Translations under genes and position numbers: made by a program
Part shown: piece by piece, positions 27,490 through 37,687 of the stretch
Layout: every line of letters begins with the position of its first letter
How positions within the stretch are numbered: position 1 is the first letter of the stretch
Notes under the pieces: generated by a model
The model's input: only the letters and a program-made list of their open reading frames with translations
What the model was told of the DNA's origin: nothing
Databases searched by the model: none
Assembly: GCF_904848585.1 (NCBI RefSeq)
Contig: NZ_CAJHCR010000002.1
Span: 496,001-560,000 of the forward strand
From: Paraburkholderia kirstenboschensis
GTDB taxonomy: Bacteria; Pseudomonadota; Gammaproteobacteria; Burkholderiales; Burkholderiaceae
DNA length: 64,000 nt
Direction: 5' to 3'

Positions 27490-29415
27490 CTACTTCGCGC
27501 TCGCGGCCCCCGCCAGCCTCGCGGCCTTGACGACGATTTGCGCGTCGAGGTCGCGCTCGATCCGCACGAGATCGTCGTTGATCGCGGCAAACTCTGCGGG
27601 GGTGCACATCTGGTGTCCGAAGGCGGCGTGCAGTTGCCGCCTGATCTGCAACACGCGCGCTCCTCGGTCGAACACATAGCGCGACGAGAAAGTCAGATAC
27701 CGGTTCTGCACGTCGGTATCGGCGGGCGTGTCGGTCACCTTTGCGAAGCGCGGCAGCGTGATTTCCAGTGTCTCGTCGAAGTCCCCCCCGATGCACGCCC
27801 ACGGCTGCGTGCGCACCGGCTCCGCAAGCCACGCCTGCACCTGCGAGCCCATGCCGCCGGAGAAGCTCGTGAGCGTGGGCATTGCCGTCGTGCCGTCGGT
27901 CCATACGAAGTGCTCGACCTTGCCTTGCATCCACGTCGCGAACGGCCCGTCGGTTACCGCAACTTCGCCGGTACGTAACTGCGCGGTGCCATGCAGGCCG
28001 GTCTGCAACAGACGGTTGCCGGCAATCTGTTGCGTGCGCTGGCGCGACGCGCGTCGAAAGACGTTGCGTTCGATCTCGGCGGTAAAGCCCGCGTCTTCGA
28101 CCCGGTACGCGTAGTCCGCGGTGCCGCTTTCGTCGACGTCGATCTGCACGCGCGCGCGCCGCTCGCGCGCCTGTGCGGCCGGCGTGCGCGACAGCACGCC
28201 TTCGCCGACCAGCAGCACCGGCCTGTCCATCACCGCCGCCGGCAGATAACCGAAGCCCACGCCGCCCGCCGTCGTGTCCGCGTACAGCGATAGATCAGGA
28301 ATCCATACGATCGCGTGATTGATCGCGCTCGCGCCATAGCCCGGCACGTCCGGCAAGCTGTAGTAGGGCCCGAGATTGAGCAGCACGGCCTCGCTGCGAA
28401 TGCCGACGGCGGCCAGCAACGCGCTATAAAGCGCGACGTGGTCCTTGCAGTCGCCATAACGGTTACGAAGGATGTCAACCGCCTTGTGCGGAATCGCCGC
28501 CGTCTCGCCCAGAAAAAGCGCGACGTAGCGGACATTCATGCGTACCCAGTCGTAAAGGATGTGCGCCTTCTCGCGCGGATCGGCGGCACGCGCGGTGAGC
28601 GACTGCGCAAGCTGCACGATTGCCGGATCGTTGAAGGTGGGGTCGGCCGCGGGTCCGCGGTAACGTGCGGCGAAGCTCGCGAAGTCGGGCACGGTCGACA
28701 CCATCAGACGATCGCCCCAATTCGCGTAGCCGACCGCGCCCGCCTCCAGCCGCGCATACGGCCCGTGCCGGTATTCGAATTCATAGCGTGTGCGGCCGTT
28801 CGCCGTGACCGGCGGCAACGCGGTATAGCCGCGCGCGTCGGCGTAAAGCGGCACGTCGGCGGGAAGATCGAAGATCAGGCGCTGTTCCTCGACGGGTTCG
28901 CTCGTCGGTTCTACGAGGTAGGCGAAGGTGCCCGCCTGCAACGGCTTTGCGCGCGTCTTGCGAAACGTGAGATGCACGCGGGAACCAGGCTCCACGCCCG
29001 GGAAAATCACCGTGCGCAACACGCCGTCCTGAAAGCTCGGCGCGCCCGCCGAGCGCGGCTCCTGAATGTCGCGGATCGCTTCGGGACCGACCGTGTGCGT
29101 CGCGCCATCGGCGTCGATCGTTTCGGCCGCGAGCAATTGAACCTGCTCGATGTCCTTGTTGAACCACACATAGCGTTGCGCGATGTCGTCGACGCCGCTC
29201 GTCGTGTTCGCGCGCAATACGCTGTCGTCGTGTTCCTCGATCGAACCGTCTTTCTGGATCGTGAAGAGATGGACGTCGCGCTCAGTCGTGTAGGGCGCAC
29301 GCTCGTCGCCGGATGGGTCCGATACCGATAGCGTGCCTTCAGCAAACGCGGTGGCGGCTGCCGCGCACAATGCGAACGCGGCGGCGATCCGCAGGCACGC
29401 CCTGTAGCGCGTCAT
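27490..29415 (-). CDS. DUF3857 / transglutaminase-like domain protein
   Basis: Exported protein of 641 residues with a signal peptide (cleavage near ATAFA-EG, residue 25). An N-terminal DUF3857 beta domain spans about residues 40-225, followed by a transglutaminase-like core at about 260-390. The catalytic triad is complete: C323 (RYGDCKDHVALYSALL), H367 (INHAIVWIP) and D380 (LYADTT). It ends convergently 8 bases from the LivK-like stop, where GAGCGCG/CGCGCTC (27480-27502) could form a shared terminator hairpin. Such proteins may be periplasmic peptidases or cross-linkers; the substrate is unknown. Confidence 0.88.
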   Translation of the reverse strand: MTRYRACLRIAAAFALCAAAATAFAEGTLSVSDPSGDERAPYTTERDVHLFTIQKDGSIEEHDDSVLRANTTSGVDDIAQRYVWFNKDIEQVQLLAAETIDADGATHTVGPEAIRDIQEPRSAGAPSFQDGVLRTVIFPGVEPGSRVHLTFRKTRAKPLQAGTFAYLVEPTSEPVEEQRLIFDLPADVPLYADARGYTALPPVTANGRTRYEFEYRHGPYARLEAGAVGYANWGDRLMVSTVPDFASFAARYRGPAADPTFNDPAIVQLAQSLTARAADPREKAHILYDWVRMNVRYVALFLGETAAIPHKAVDILRNRYGDCKDHVALYSALLAAVGIRSEAVLLNLGPYYSLPDVPGYGASAINHAIVWIPDLSLYADTTAGGVGFGYLPAAVMDRPVLLVGEGVLSRTPAAQARERRARVQIDVDESGTADYAYRVEDAGFTAEIERNVFRRASRQRTQQIAGNRLLQTGLHGTAQLRTGEVAVTDGPFATWMQGKVEHFVWTDGTTAMPTLTSFSGGMGSQVQAWLAEPVRTQPWACIGGDFDETLEITLPRFAKVTDTPADTDVQNRYLTFSSRYVFDRGARVLQIRRQLHAAFGHQMCTPAEFAAINDDLVRIERDLDAQIVVKAARLAGAASAK

Positions 29416-29439
29416 GAATAATGTTCTCCGCGCCGCCGC

Positions 29440-30120
29440 TCAATCACCTTCGCCAAGCTGCCCGAGCAAGGCCTGCAGTCTCTCGACATGCCTGAGCAGC
29501 AGATGCCGATGCTTCTCGATCTGTTCGAGCCGCCCGGCAAGATCCGCCTGGATCGGATCGTCCGCATCGGCGGCGGCGATCACGTCTTCCACTCTCGATC
29601 GCAACGACGCGAGTTCAACCGGCGCATGCACGATATGCCGCTCGAAGCGCCGAACCTCTTGTACCGCGAGTTCACGGACCTTGCGAAAATACGCCTGGCG
29701 CCGATGCGCTTCGGCGTCGATGCTTTCGTCCTCGACGCGCCTGGCAGGCGACGCCTGGCCAAAAATCGGCTCAGGCGGCCGCAGCACGGTCTTCTTCCGC
29801 ACGGGATGCGCGGTGCCGCGAAAGCGCGCGAGGGGCTGCTCGTTGTCAATCGCCTCGCGCGCGTTGGCCGGGATCTCGGCTTCGGTGTGTGGCGTATTCA
29901 TCCAGCCATTCGGCAAACCCGTCACCGCTTCTATGCCACGCACGAACTCCTCGCTGAATTCGCGCTGGCCGGACAACATCAACTTCAGATAGCTCGCGGA
30001 GAAAGTCATCATGCGTGCGAGGCGACTGGCCGCCCCGACCTCGCGCGTCAACAGCACGAGATTCGCGCGCCAGACCGGGAGCAGCAATTCGTCGGAATCT
30101 TCCATCGCTGGGTCTTCCAT
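29440..30120 (-). CDS. HTH (lambda-repressor-like) protein with C-terminal coiled coil
   Basis: Protein of 226 residues. The N-terminal part (LVLLTREVGAASRLARMMTF then SASYLKLMLSGQREFSEEFV) looks like a Cro/C1-type helix-turn-helix, with GLPNGWM after it. A Pro-rich linker follows, and about residues 135-226 are a long charged helix with heptad-like spacing. It lies 24 bases upstream of the DUF3857 gene and could form an operon with it. An alternative start is M6. I do not recognise a named family; DNA-binding is inferred from the motif only. Confidence 0.65.
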   Translation of the reverse strand: MEDPAMEDSDELLLPVWRANLVLLTREVGAASRLARMMTFSASYLKLMLSGQREFSEEFVRGIEAVTGLPNGWMNTPHTEAEIPANAREAIDNEQPLARFRGTAHPVRKKTVLRPPEPIFGQASPARRVEDESIDAEAHRRQAYFRKVRELAVQEVRRFERHIVHAPVELASLRSRVEDVIAAADADDPIQADLAGRLEQIEKHRHLLLRHVERLQALLGQLGEGD

Positions 30121-30415
30121 CTTTTGCCCGATGTAAAGACGACGCCGTTGCGAGCGTCATCGTTTTGAAAGGGTAGCCGTTGCAGGGCCTCACTGGCAAG
30201 CGGCGCACTCGGTCGCACACGAGGCCATGCATCGACTCTGCTCGCGTCGCTCAACCTCAATGCACATAGCCATTTGCGCCCTTCGCCGCTCTATTCGACA
30301 CGTTGCATCGGGACGACGTTCCTCCGCCCCGCGCGCCGATGTGGCATGCTTGCGAACCGTGCGGCATAGGTCGTGCTGCACTGCGAGTTTCCCAACACTG
30401 ATTAAGGGTTTTGTA
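30121..30415. promoter_or_regulatory. Divergent intergenic region, HTH protein / His-rich peptide
   Basis: 295 bases between the divergent HTH gene and the small His-rich exported protein. It should carry both promoters. Sequence just upstream of the small gene (TTAAGGGTTTTGTA) offers an AGGG ribosome-binding site. No further gene or repeat was recognised. Confidence 0.4.
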
Positions 30416-30556
30416 ATGAAGAAAATTGTTCTGGCCATTGCCGCAGCCGCCGCTGCTCTCAGCGCAATCGCTCCCGCACAAGCTTATGAGCATCATCACC
30501 ACCAGGTGTGCCATAAGGTGCACGTGCATCATCACTGGGAACGCCACTGCCGCTAA
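30416..30556 (+). CDS. Small exported His-rich (HHHH-motif) protein
   Basis: Peptide of 46 residues: MKKIVLAIAAAAAALSAIAP followed by an AQA cleavage site. The mature tail of 23 residues contains ten His and two Cys (YEHHHHQVCHKVHVHHHWER, then HCR). Similar tiny HHHH-motif proteins are known in Burkholderia. The composition suggests periplasmic binding of a transition metal such as Ni, Zn or Cu, which is inference. It is followed by its own strong terminator, so it is an independent transcription unit. Confidence 0.8.
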   Translation: MKKIVLAIAAAAAALSAIAPAQAYEHHHHQVCHKVHVHHHWERHCR

Positions 30557-30868
30557 TCGTTGCCCTCACATCGAGGGAAACGACGGCCGCCGCGAACGCC
30601 GTGCGTCGCGCGCATCGCAAGGCCCCGCTACTTGCGGGGCTTTTTTTATCGACCGACTCGCGCGGTGCCAACGGATACGTGAGATGCGGACGCCCATAAC
30701 GCCATACGTTGTGCGCGAAAGGCGCGGCGCGCAATCGCGGACACACGCTGTTACACCTTCGCGGTGTGAGCCGACGCGAGGGAGCTGTGCGAGATTTACG
30801 GCAGCTCCGCGAACCGCGTGGAATTGATGGAAGAGGTATGAAAAAACAACAGGGTTGCGAGGTCGCGG
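30557..30868. other. Intergenic region between the His-rich peptide and hutG
   Basis: 312 bases between convergent genes. It contains the terminator of the small gene at 30620. On the minus strand, just past the hutG stop, a weak CAAC-CCT-GTTG hairpin followed by TTTTTT may end the hut transcript. No gene is seen. Confidence 0.5.
30620..30648 (+). terminator. Rho-independent terminator of the His-rich peptide gene
   Basis: GCCCCGC (30622-30628) pairs with GCGGGGC (30634-30640) around a 5-base loop and is followed by seven T. It lies 65 bases downstream of the stop. Confidence 0.9.
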
Positions 30869-31681
30869 TCAAACGGCCTTGACACGCTCCAGCGCCGTCG
30901 CGACCAGTCGCTCGAGCAGCGGCTCGACCTCCGCCGCAAGCGCTTCATCGTACGCGTAAGGCGGCTGTTCCTGCATATAGGTGATCTGCGACAACTCCAA
31001 CTGCACCCCGTGCACGCCTTGCGAAGGCTGACCATAATGCCGTGTGATGTAGCCGCCCTTGAAGCGCCCATTGGCGACAGCCGAATAGTCGCCATGTCGC
31101 TCGACCACAGCCGCCAGTTCCTCGCCCAAACCCGCCACCGCGCTTGCGCCGTTCGAAGTGCCGAAATTGAAATCCGGCAAGCGTCCCTCGAAGAAACGCG
31201 GTACATGTGAGCGGATCGAATGCGCCTCCCATAGCAGCGCCTTGCCATGTTGCGCTTTGAGCGCGGCAAGTTCGCCCGCCAGAGCGTCGTGATATGGCAT
31301 CCAGTATGCATCACGACGGCGGGCCACTTCGGCCTCGTCCGGCAGATGGCCTTCCAGGTACAACGGCTCCTTGTCAAAAGTATCGACGGGCAAGAGTCCC
31401 GTTGTATCCTGGCCCGGATAGAGGTTCGCTCCGTCAGGCGGGCGGTTCAGATCGATCACATAGCGCGCGTAAGTGGGTGCGAGAATCGACGCGCCCATGC
31501 GTTTCGCAAACGCATAGAGCCGGTCGAGATGCCAGTCGCAGTCGTCGGTGCGAACCGCCACGGGGGTCATCGTCGCGGCGATGTCGGCGGGTATCTGGGT
31601 GCCCACATGCGGGATCGAGATCAGCAACGGCAGGCTTCCTCGATGCAGCGTGAAAACCGGCGGAGTATTCGAAGCAGTCAT
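30869..31681 (-). CDS. hutG: N-formylglutamate deformylase HutG
   Basis: Last step of the five-enzyme histidine pathway: N-formylglutamate to glutamate plus formate. The protein has 270 residues of the N-formylglutamate amidohydrolase family. Motifs are SIPHVGTQIP, DDCDWHLDRLY, YVIDLNRPPDGANLYPGQ and EAHSIRSHVPRFFEGRLPDF. I chose ATG 31681 (MTASNTPPVF) with GAAAGAG upstream rather than an ATG 45 bases earlier. It is the last gene of the hut operon, 66 bases after hutF. Confidence 0.93.
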   Translation of the reverse strand: MTASNTPPVFTLHRGSLPLLISIPHVGTQIPADIAATMTPVAVRTDDCDWHLDRLYAFAKRMGASILAPTYARYVIDLNRPPDGANLYPGQDTTGLLPVDTFDKEPLYLEGHLPDEAEVARRRDAYWMPYHDALAGELAALKAQHGKALLWEAHSIRSHVPRFFEGRLPDFNFGTSNGASAVAGLGEELAAVVERHGDYSAVANGRFKGGYITRHYGQPSQGVHGVQLELSQITYMQEQPPYAYDEALAAEVEPLLERLVATALERVKAV

Positions 31682-31747
31682 GTCAGTTCTCTTTCGCAGG
31701 ATCTTTGCAGTAACGCAGGCACGCAATGCACGATGCGCTGCTTTACA

Positions 31748-33145
31748 TCATTTGAGCAGGTCGGCGAGCGCCACGCGATAGCGCGCGTAAGCGCCCTCTT
31801 CGTCTCGATGCCGGCGATTGTCGACTACCTTGTCGCCGCCTGCATACACATCGCGGATGGGCGTCTCGCCATGCTCGCAGAATACAACGCCCGAGAGCCA
31901 CGCGTTCGGCGCATGCTCGGCAATGCTCGCATGATTCGGGTCGAGCACCAGCCAGTCCGCACGATGGCCCGCTTGCAATGAGCCCGTCGCGCGACCCGTT
32001 GCGTGCGCGCCGCCTTCGAGCGCCGCATCGAAAAGACGGTCTGCCACATACGGCGTTTGCGCGGACGCGAGCACGTTGCGCTGCCGGCGCGTCAAACGCT
32101 GCCCGTATTCGAGCAGGCGCAATTCCGCGCGCCAGTCCACGCCGATATGACTGTCCGAGCCGACGCCAATGCGTCCTTTCGCGTCGAGATACTCCTGCGC
32201 GGGGAAAAGGCCGTCGCCGAGATTCGCTTCGGTGGTCAAACACAAACCGGCCACTGCGCCGCTCTTCGCGAGCGCAAGCGTCTCGTTGGCATCGACATGC
32301 GTGGCGTGGACGAGGCACCACCGGCTGTCGACGTCGAAACGCTCCAGCAGCCATTGGACCGGACGCGCGCCCTCCGTTTCCACGCAGGCTTCGACTTCGG
32401 CAGTCTGTTCCGCGATATGGATGTGAACCGGCGCACTGCCGTCCAGCCCGCCGAGCAGCTCGCGCAACGATTGCTCCGAGACGGCGCGCAACGAGTGCGG
32501 CGCCACACCGTAGCGCAGCGCCGCATTTTCAGGCCGCGCGGCGCGCAATGCGTCGAGCAGTTCGAGCAGGCTCCCGGGCGTATTGATGAAGCGCCGCTGG
32601 TCGTCGCGCGGCGCGCGCGCGCCAAAGCCGCTGTATTGATAGAGCACCGGCAACATCGTCATGCCGATGCCGCTCGCCGATGCGGCATCCACCACGCGTT
32701 GCGCGAGTTCCGCCGGGTTGCCATAACGGCCGCCGTCCGGCGTGTGATGCACGTAATGGAACTCGCACACCGACGTGTAGCCCGCCTTCAGCATCTCGAT
32801 GTAGAGCCATTGCGCGACGCTAGCCAGCCCCTCGGGCGTGATACGCGCGGCAAAGCGATACATCAGATCGCGCCAGCTCCAGAAGTTGTCGATGGCGCCT
32901 GTAGCCGATGCCGCGCGATATTCGGTAAGGCCGGCCATTGCGCGCTGAAACGCATGCGAATGAAGATTCGGCATGCCAGGCATTATCGGGCCCGCCGCTC
33001 TGCCCACGGACGCAGGCACGTCGCGCGTGTCGGGCTCGACCCTCGTCAGCATGCCGTTGACGTCCCATTCCAGCAGTACGTCGCGGCGCCAGCCGCCCGG
33101 CAGGTACGCGTGCTCAGCGAATAGCGATTGTTTTGCTTGTGTCAT
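31748..33145 (-). CDS. hutF: Formimidoylglutamate deiminase HutF
   Basis: Amidohydrolase-superfamily enzyme, 465 residues; converts N-formimidoylglutamate to N-formylglutamate and NH3. Metal ligands are visible in MPNLHSHAFQRAMAGL (HxH), HIHIAEQTAEVE and GVGSDSHIGVDWRAELRLLEYGQRL. The pair HutF-HutG replaces the single-step HutG-type formiminoglutamase of enteric bacteria and releases formate instead of formamide. It starts 15 bases after the hutI stop. Confidence 0.95.
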   Translation of the reverse strand: MTQAKQSLFAEHAYLPGGWRRDVLLEWDVNGMLTRVEPDTRDVPASVGRAAGPIMPGMPNLHSHAFQRAMAGLTEYRAASATGAIDNFWSWRDLMYRFAARITPEGLASVAQWLYIEMLKAGYTSVCEFHYVHHTPDGGRYGNPAELAQRVVDAASASGIGMTMLPVLYQYSGFGARAPRDDQRRFINTPGSLLELLDALRAARPENAALRYGVAPHSLRAVSEQSLRELLGGLDGSAPVHIHIAEQTAEVEACVETEGARPVQWLLERFDVDSRWCLVHATHVDANETLALAKSGAVAGLCLTTEANLGDGLFPAQEYLDAKGRIGVGSDSHIGVDWRAELRLLEYGQRLTRRQRNVLASAQTPYVADRLFDAALEGGAHATGRATGSLQAGHRADWLVLDPNHASIAEHAPNAWLSGVVFCEHGETPIRDVYAGGDKVVDNRRHRDEEGAYARYRVALADLLK

Positions 33146-33160
33146 ATCTCAGGTCCTGCC

Positions 33161-34390
33161 TCAATTCGCGCCGCGTATCGAAGGGCGATAAACCGTCTCG
33201 CCCGCGCGCACGACCCGCGCGCACAACGGACGCCCAATCCAGTAAGCCAATTCCGCGAGCGAATCGACCGACCATACCGCGAAGTCGGCCGCGCGGCCTG
33301 CTTCCAGCGAGCCGTGCCGGTCCGCCTTGCCGAGCGCGCGCGCCGCATGCGAGGTCACGCCCTTCAGTACTTCGGGCACGGTCATGCGGAACAGCGTGCT
33401 CGCCATGTTCATCATCAGCAGCAACGAGGTGGTGGGTGAAGTACCGGGATTGCTGTCGGTGGAAATGGCAATTGGCACCTCGTAACGCCGTAGCAGATCG
33501 AGCGGCGGCAACTGCGTCTCGCGAATGAAGTAATACGCGCCCGGCAGCAACACGGCCACCGTGCCGGCTTCTTTCATTGCGGCGACGCCGGCTTCGTCGA
33601 GAAACTCCAGGTGATCCGCGGACAGCGCCCGATGGCGCGCCGCGAGCGCCGTGCCGCCGCCGTTGGACAACTGCTCGGCATGCATTTTTACCGGCAGCTT
33701 GTAGCGCGCGGCGGCGTTGAACACGCGCTCGCTCTGCTCGAGCGAAAAGCCTATGCGCTCGCAAAACACGTCGACCGCGTCGACCAGACCTTCGTCTGCG
33801 AGCGCGGGTAGCATGTTGTTGCAGACTTCGTCGATATACGCGTCGGCGCGGCCCGCGAATTCGGGCGGCAATGCGTGCGCGCCGAGGAACGTCGTGTACA
33901 CCGTCACCGGATAACGTTCGCCCAGCTGGCGTGCGACGCGTAACATCTTGCGCTCGCTGTCCAGATCCAGTCCGTAACCGGATTTGATTTCGACAGCCGT
34001 CACGCCTTCGGTAAGCAAGGGTTCGAGTCGCGCGGCCGATTGCCGGAACAACTCTTCTTCGGTCGCGGCACGCGTTGCGCGCACCGTGGAAACGATGCCG
34101 CCGCCCTGCCGCGCAATCTCTTCATAGCTGACGCCCGCGAGGCGCTGCGCGAATTCATCGGCACGTTGCCCGCCGTACACAAGATGCGTGTGGCATTCGA
34201 CGAGCCCCGGCGTCACCCACGCGCCATGCAGATTTTCGCGCGGCCACGCCGCGTATTCCGCGGGCAATCCGGCGGCCGCGCCGAGCCACACGATGTTGCC
34301 GTCTTCAACCGCTATCGCGGCATCGGGCAGCGTATGTTCGGGATCGCCCTGAGGGCACAAGTTCAGTTGATGCCAGACGGTTTGCTTCAT
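33161..34390 (-). CDS. hutI: Imidazolonepropionase HutI
   Basis: Hydrolyses imidazolone-5-propionate to N-formimidoylglutamate; 409 residues. The metal-dependent amidohydrolase motifs are present: [18 protein letters not shown] (HxH), [21 protein letters not shown] and [12 protein letters not shown]. It starts at 34390, 84 bases after hutD. Third enzyme of the hut pathway. Confidence 0.96.
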   Translation of the reverse strand: MKQTVWHQLNLCPQGDPEHTLPDAAIAVEDGNIVWLGAAAGLPAEYAAWPRENLHGAWVTPGLVECHTHLVYGGQRADEFAQRLAGVSYEEIARQGGGIVSTVRATRAATEEELFRQSAARLEPLLTEGVTAVEIKSGYGLDLDSERKMLRVARQLGERYPVTVYTTFLGAHALPPEFAGRADAYIDEVCNNMLPALADEGLVDAVDVFCERIGFSLEQSERVFNAAARYKLPVKMHAEQLSNGGGTALAARHRALSADHLEFLDEAGVAAMKEAGTVAVLLPGAYYFIRETQLPPLDLLRRYEVPIAISTDSNPGTSPTTSLLLMMNMASTLFRMTVPEVLKGVTSHAARALGKADRHGSLEAGRAADFAVWSVDSLAELAYWIGRPLCARVVRAGETVYRPSIRGAN

Positions 34391-34474
34391 CGCGTGCTCT
34401 TGCAGCTCGTTGCGTGTGTATGGAGGTTCCCGCGCATGCGCTGCCGTGCGACGTCACGCACGCGCGAACCATGG

Positions 34475-35143
34475 TCATCGTTGCGTGTAGCGGATGCTGA
34501 TTGCGAGCAGCGCGCCCGCGCCTTCCATGTTGCATGGCAGCGCATTCGGCGTGTCGATGCGCAACGCGTCGCCAGTTTGCAGCCACTGCGCGTGTGCGTT
34601 GCCGTGCGCGTCGGCTAACGTGACGGCAAGCGGTCCATTTGCGCAGTAGAGCAGCACGACGTCGGCGGACAACGTTCGTTCGTGCTGCGTCTCGTGCTGG
34701 GCCGCGCGCCACACTTCGAGCTCGCCCTGCGCCGACTCGCGACGCACCATCAGGTTGAAGTCGCGCGTCGCACCGTCGACGAGCCGCGCGTCGATCGCCG
34801 TCTCACCGCTGAAGCGCGCGATATCGAGCGGCCGTGTCAACGCGTGGGTCTTCACCGTGTGGTCCGGTTGGGCTTCATCGAGCAACATGCCCGCGCCGGA
34901 CAACAGCACGAGCGTGCGATCGATGCCCGCGAATCGCGAGAACGGCCCCGCTTGCGCGACATCCGCCACACTCACGCGCCACACGAACGTGTCGAGCCCC
35001 GCGTCCGCAGGAAACGCCGTCACTTCGCGCGTGAGCCCGCCGCCGTTTTTCCACCGTACGGCTACGAGCTCCGCGCCACGGATCAACGTAACGGCGCGCG
35101 CCGAGCCGCTCGCCACAGCGCCTGTGCTGTCCGCAGACGTCAT
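34475..35143 (-). CDS. hutD: HutD-family protein
   Basis: Cupin-fold HutD/Ves-family protein, 222 residues. The segment AVRWKNGGGLTREVTAFP followed by FVWRVSVADVAQAGPFSRF is the family signature, and LVLLSGAGMLL follows. In Pseudomonas HutD affects histidine growth and has been proposed to buffer hut expression by binding a pathway intermediate such as formylglutamate; it is not an enzyme of the route. It is separated from hutU by only 2 bases. Confidence 0.88.
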   Translation of the reverse strand: MTSADSTGAVASGSARAVTLIRGAELVAVRWKNGGGLTREVTAFPADAGLDTFVWRVSVADVAQAGPFSRFAGIDRTLVLLSGAGMLLDEAQPDHTVKTHALTRPLDIARFSGETAIDARLVDGATRDFNLMVRRESAQGELEVWRAAQHETQHERTLSADVVLLYCANGPLAVTLADAHGNAHAQWLQTGDALRIDTPNALPCNMEGAGALLAISIRYTQR

Positions 35144-35145
35144 GC

Positions 35146-36834
35146 TCAGCGGCCCAGCATCGGCAGATTGAGGCCCGCTTCGCGCGCCGTTTGCTGCGCG
35201 AGTTCATAGCCCGCGTCCGCGTGACGCATCACGCCCGTCGCCGGATCGTTGAACAACACGCGGCCGAGGCGTTCTTTCGCGGCGTCTGTGCCGTCCGCGA
35301 CGATCACGACGCCCGAATGCTGGCTGAAGCCCATGCCGACACCGCCGCCATGATGCAGCGACACCCACGACGCGCCGCCTGCCGTATTCAGCAACGCGTT
35401 GAGCAACGGCCAGTCGCTGACTGCGTCCGAGCCGTCTTTCATCGACTCGGTCTCGCGATTCGGGCTCGCCACCGAACCGGTATCGAGGTGATCGCGGCCG
35501 ATGACGATCGGCGCCTTCAGTTCGCCGCTCTTCACCATCTCGTTGAACGCCTGGCCCAAACGGTAACGATCCTTCACGCCGACCCAGCAGATACGCGCCG
35601 GCAATCCCTGGAACGCGATGCGTTCGCGCGCCATGTCGAGCCAGTTATGCAGATGCGGATCGTCCGGAATGAGTTCCTTGACCTTCGCGTCCGTCTTATA
35701 GATGTCCTCGGGATCGCCAGACAGCGCGACCCAGCGGAACGGCCCCTTGCCTTCGCAGAACAGCGGGCGGATGTACGCCGGCACGAAGCCCGGAAAATCG
35801 AAGGCGTTTTTCACGCCCATTTCGAGCGCCATCTGACGAATGTTGTTGCCGTAATCGAGCGTGGCGGCACCGCGTTCCTGCAGCGTCAACATGGCTTGCA
35901 CCTGCTTGGCCATAGACTGCTTTGCCGGGACGACGATCGAATCCGGCGCGGTCTTCTGACGCTCGCGCCAGTCTTCGAGCTTCCAGCCTTGCGGCAGGTA
36001 GCCGTGAATCGGATCGTGCGCGCTCGTCTGATCGGTCACGCAGTCCGGCGTGATGCCGCGCGTCACGCAATCGGCGAACACGTCGGCGGCGTTGCCGAGC
36101 AAACCGATAGACACGGCCTTGCCCGCCTGCTTCGCTTCTTCGAGCATGGCGAGCGCTTCGTCGAGCGTCTTCGCTTTCTTGTCCACGTAACGGGTCTTCA
36201 GACGGAAGTCGATGCGCGTCTCGTCGCATTCGACTGCGATCATCGAGAAGCCGGCCATCGTCGCGGCGAGCGGCTGCGCGCCACCCATGCCGCCCAGACC
36301 GCCCGTCAGGATCCAGCGGCCCGCCGGATCGCCGTTGAAATGCTGGTTGGCCACCGAGAAGAACGTCTCGTACGTACCCTGCACGATGCCCTGGCTACCG
36401 ATGTAGATCCAGCTGCCCGCCGTCATCTGGCCGTACATCATCAGGCCCTTGCGATCGAGTTCGTGAAAATGCTCCCACGTCGCCCAATGCGGGACCAGGT
36501 TCGAATTCGCGAGCAGCACGCGCGGTGCGTCGGCATGCGTGCGGAAAACGCCGACAGGCTTACCCGATTGAATCAGCAGCGTCTCGTCTTCGTTCAGATC
36601 CTTGAGCGAAGTAAGGATCTGGTCGAAGCAATCCCAGTTGCGCGCCGCACGGCCGATGCCGCCATACACCACGAGCGCGTGAGGATGCTCGGCTACTTCG
36701 GGGTCCAGATTATTCTGGATCATCCGGTACGCGGCTTCCGCGATCCAGGTCTTGCAGGTCTTCTCTGCACCACGGGGCGCGCGGATCGTGCGAGTGGGAT
36801 CAAGACGCGGGTCGATGTGTTTCGGGTTGTTCAT
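35146..36834 (-). CDS. hutU: Urocanate hydratase HutU
   Basis: NAD-dependent enzyme, 562 residues, converting urocanate to imidazolonepropionate. Recognisable stretches are [59 protein letters not shown] and [18 protein letters not shown] with the conserved Cys. Length is standard for the family. It is preceded by hutC (65 bases) and followed at once by hutD. Confidence 0.97.
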   Translation of the reverse strand: MNNPKHIDPRLDPTRTIRAPRGAEKTCKTWIAEAAYRMIQNNLDPEVAEHPHALVVYGGIGRAARNWDCFDQILTSLKDLNEDETLLIQSGKPVGVFRTHADAPRVLLANSNLVPHWATWEHFHELDRKGLMMYGQMTAGSWIYIGSQGIVQGTYETFFSVANQHFNGDPAGRWILTGGLGGMGGAQPLAATMAGFSMIAVECDETRIDFRLKTRYVDKKAKTLDEALAMLEEAKQAGKAVSIGLLGNAADVFADCVTRGITPDCVTDQTSAHDPIHGYLPQGWKLEDWRERQKTAPDSIVVPAKQSMAKQVQAMLTLQERGAATLDYGNNIRQMALEMGVKNAFDFPGFVPAYIRPLFCEGKGPFRWVALSGDPEDIYKTDAKVKELIPDDPHLHNWLDMARERIAFQGLPARICWVGVKDRYRLGQAFNEMVKSGELKAPIVIGRDHLDTGSVASPNRETESMKDGSDAVSDWPLLNALLNTAGGASWVSLHHGGGVGMGFSQHSGVVIVADGTDAAKERLGRVLFNDPATGVMRHADAGYELAQQTAREAGLNLPMLGR

Positions 36835-36899
36835 GGTGGCCCTCGGAATGCCTGAAGATGATCGGGAAATGTCAGGGAAAAATCAGGGAAAAGCGAAAA

Positions 36900-37595
36900 T
36901 CAGAAGTGTCCGGTGAAACGGTAACGGCTGCCCGGATGCCACAGATTCGCGATCGAAGCGACCTGGCTTTGCGACCACGTTCGCCGATGCAGCACGAGGC
37001 AAGGCTCGAGTTCGTCCATGGTCAGAAGCTCGCGGGTGTCGCCGTCCGCCGCCAATGCCTCGATGCGATACTCGACGCGCTGCAACGGCGCGACCCGCAC
37101 GAGATACTGGTTCGGCGTGGTGTTCGTGAAATCCTGCAACGCATATTCGGGTGCGACAGCCGGATTGACCCAGCGCTCTTCGAGCTGCACCGGCTCGTCG
37201 TTTTCGAAATGAAGCACACGCGAATAAAATATCGGACTACCCGCGCTCACCTGCATTTCTTCAGCGAGCGCCGCATCGGCGATGCTCGCGCCAATGTGCA
37301 ACACCTTCGCCTGATAACGATGACCGCGTGCGACGATTTCGTCGGAAATACTGCGGATCGCCACCAGCGTAGATTCGTACTTGGGACGCGCCACGAAAGT
37401 GCCCGAGCCTTGCACACGCGTAAGCACCTGCTCCGAGGTCAACTCGCGCAGCGCGCGGTTCACCGTCATGCGAGCGACGTTGAATTCGCGTGCAAGCTCG
37501 TTCTCGGAGGGCACCTGGTCGCCTTCGCCCCATTCGCCCGCGTGAATGCGCGCGAGGATGAAGTCCTTGATGCCCTGATATGCGGGTGCGTTCAT
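36900..37595 (-). CDS. hutC: Histidine utilization repressor HutC (GntR family)
   Basis: GntR/HutC-type repressor, 231 residues. The N-terminal winged helix is QVPSENELAREFNVARMTVN then RALRELTSEQVLTRVQGSGT, and a UTRA ligand domain follows from about residue 90. In Pseudomonas and Klebsiella HutC is relieved by urocanate. TTGTATATACAA-type sites in the hutH promoter region fit its operator. It lies inside the operon between hutH and hutU, so it should repress its own synthesis. Confidence 0.94.
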   Translation of the reverse strand: MNAPAYQGIKDFILARIHAGEWGEGDQVPSENELAREFNVARMTVNRALRELTSEQVLTRVQGSGTFVARPKYESTLVAIRSISDEIVARGHRYQAKVLHIGASIADAALAEEMQVSAGSPIFYSRVLHFENDEPVQLEERWVNPAVAPEYALQDFTNTTPNQYLVRVAPLQRVEYRIEALAADGDTRELLTMDELEPCLVLHRRTWSQSQVASIANLWHPGSRYRFTGHF

Positions 37596-37687
37596 TGGCT
37601 GCTGGGTCTCATGGTCCGATCGGGGCGCTCAGGTGCACCTGGGGCGCTTAGAGGCGCTCAGTTGCACGAGGCCCCGCACGGATTCGC

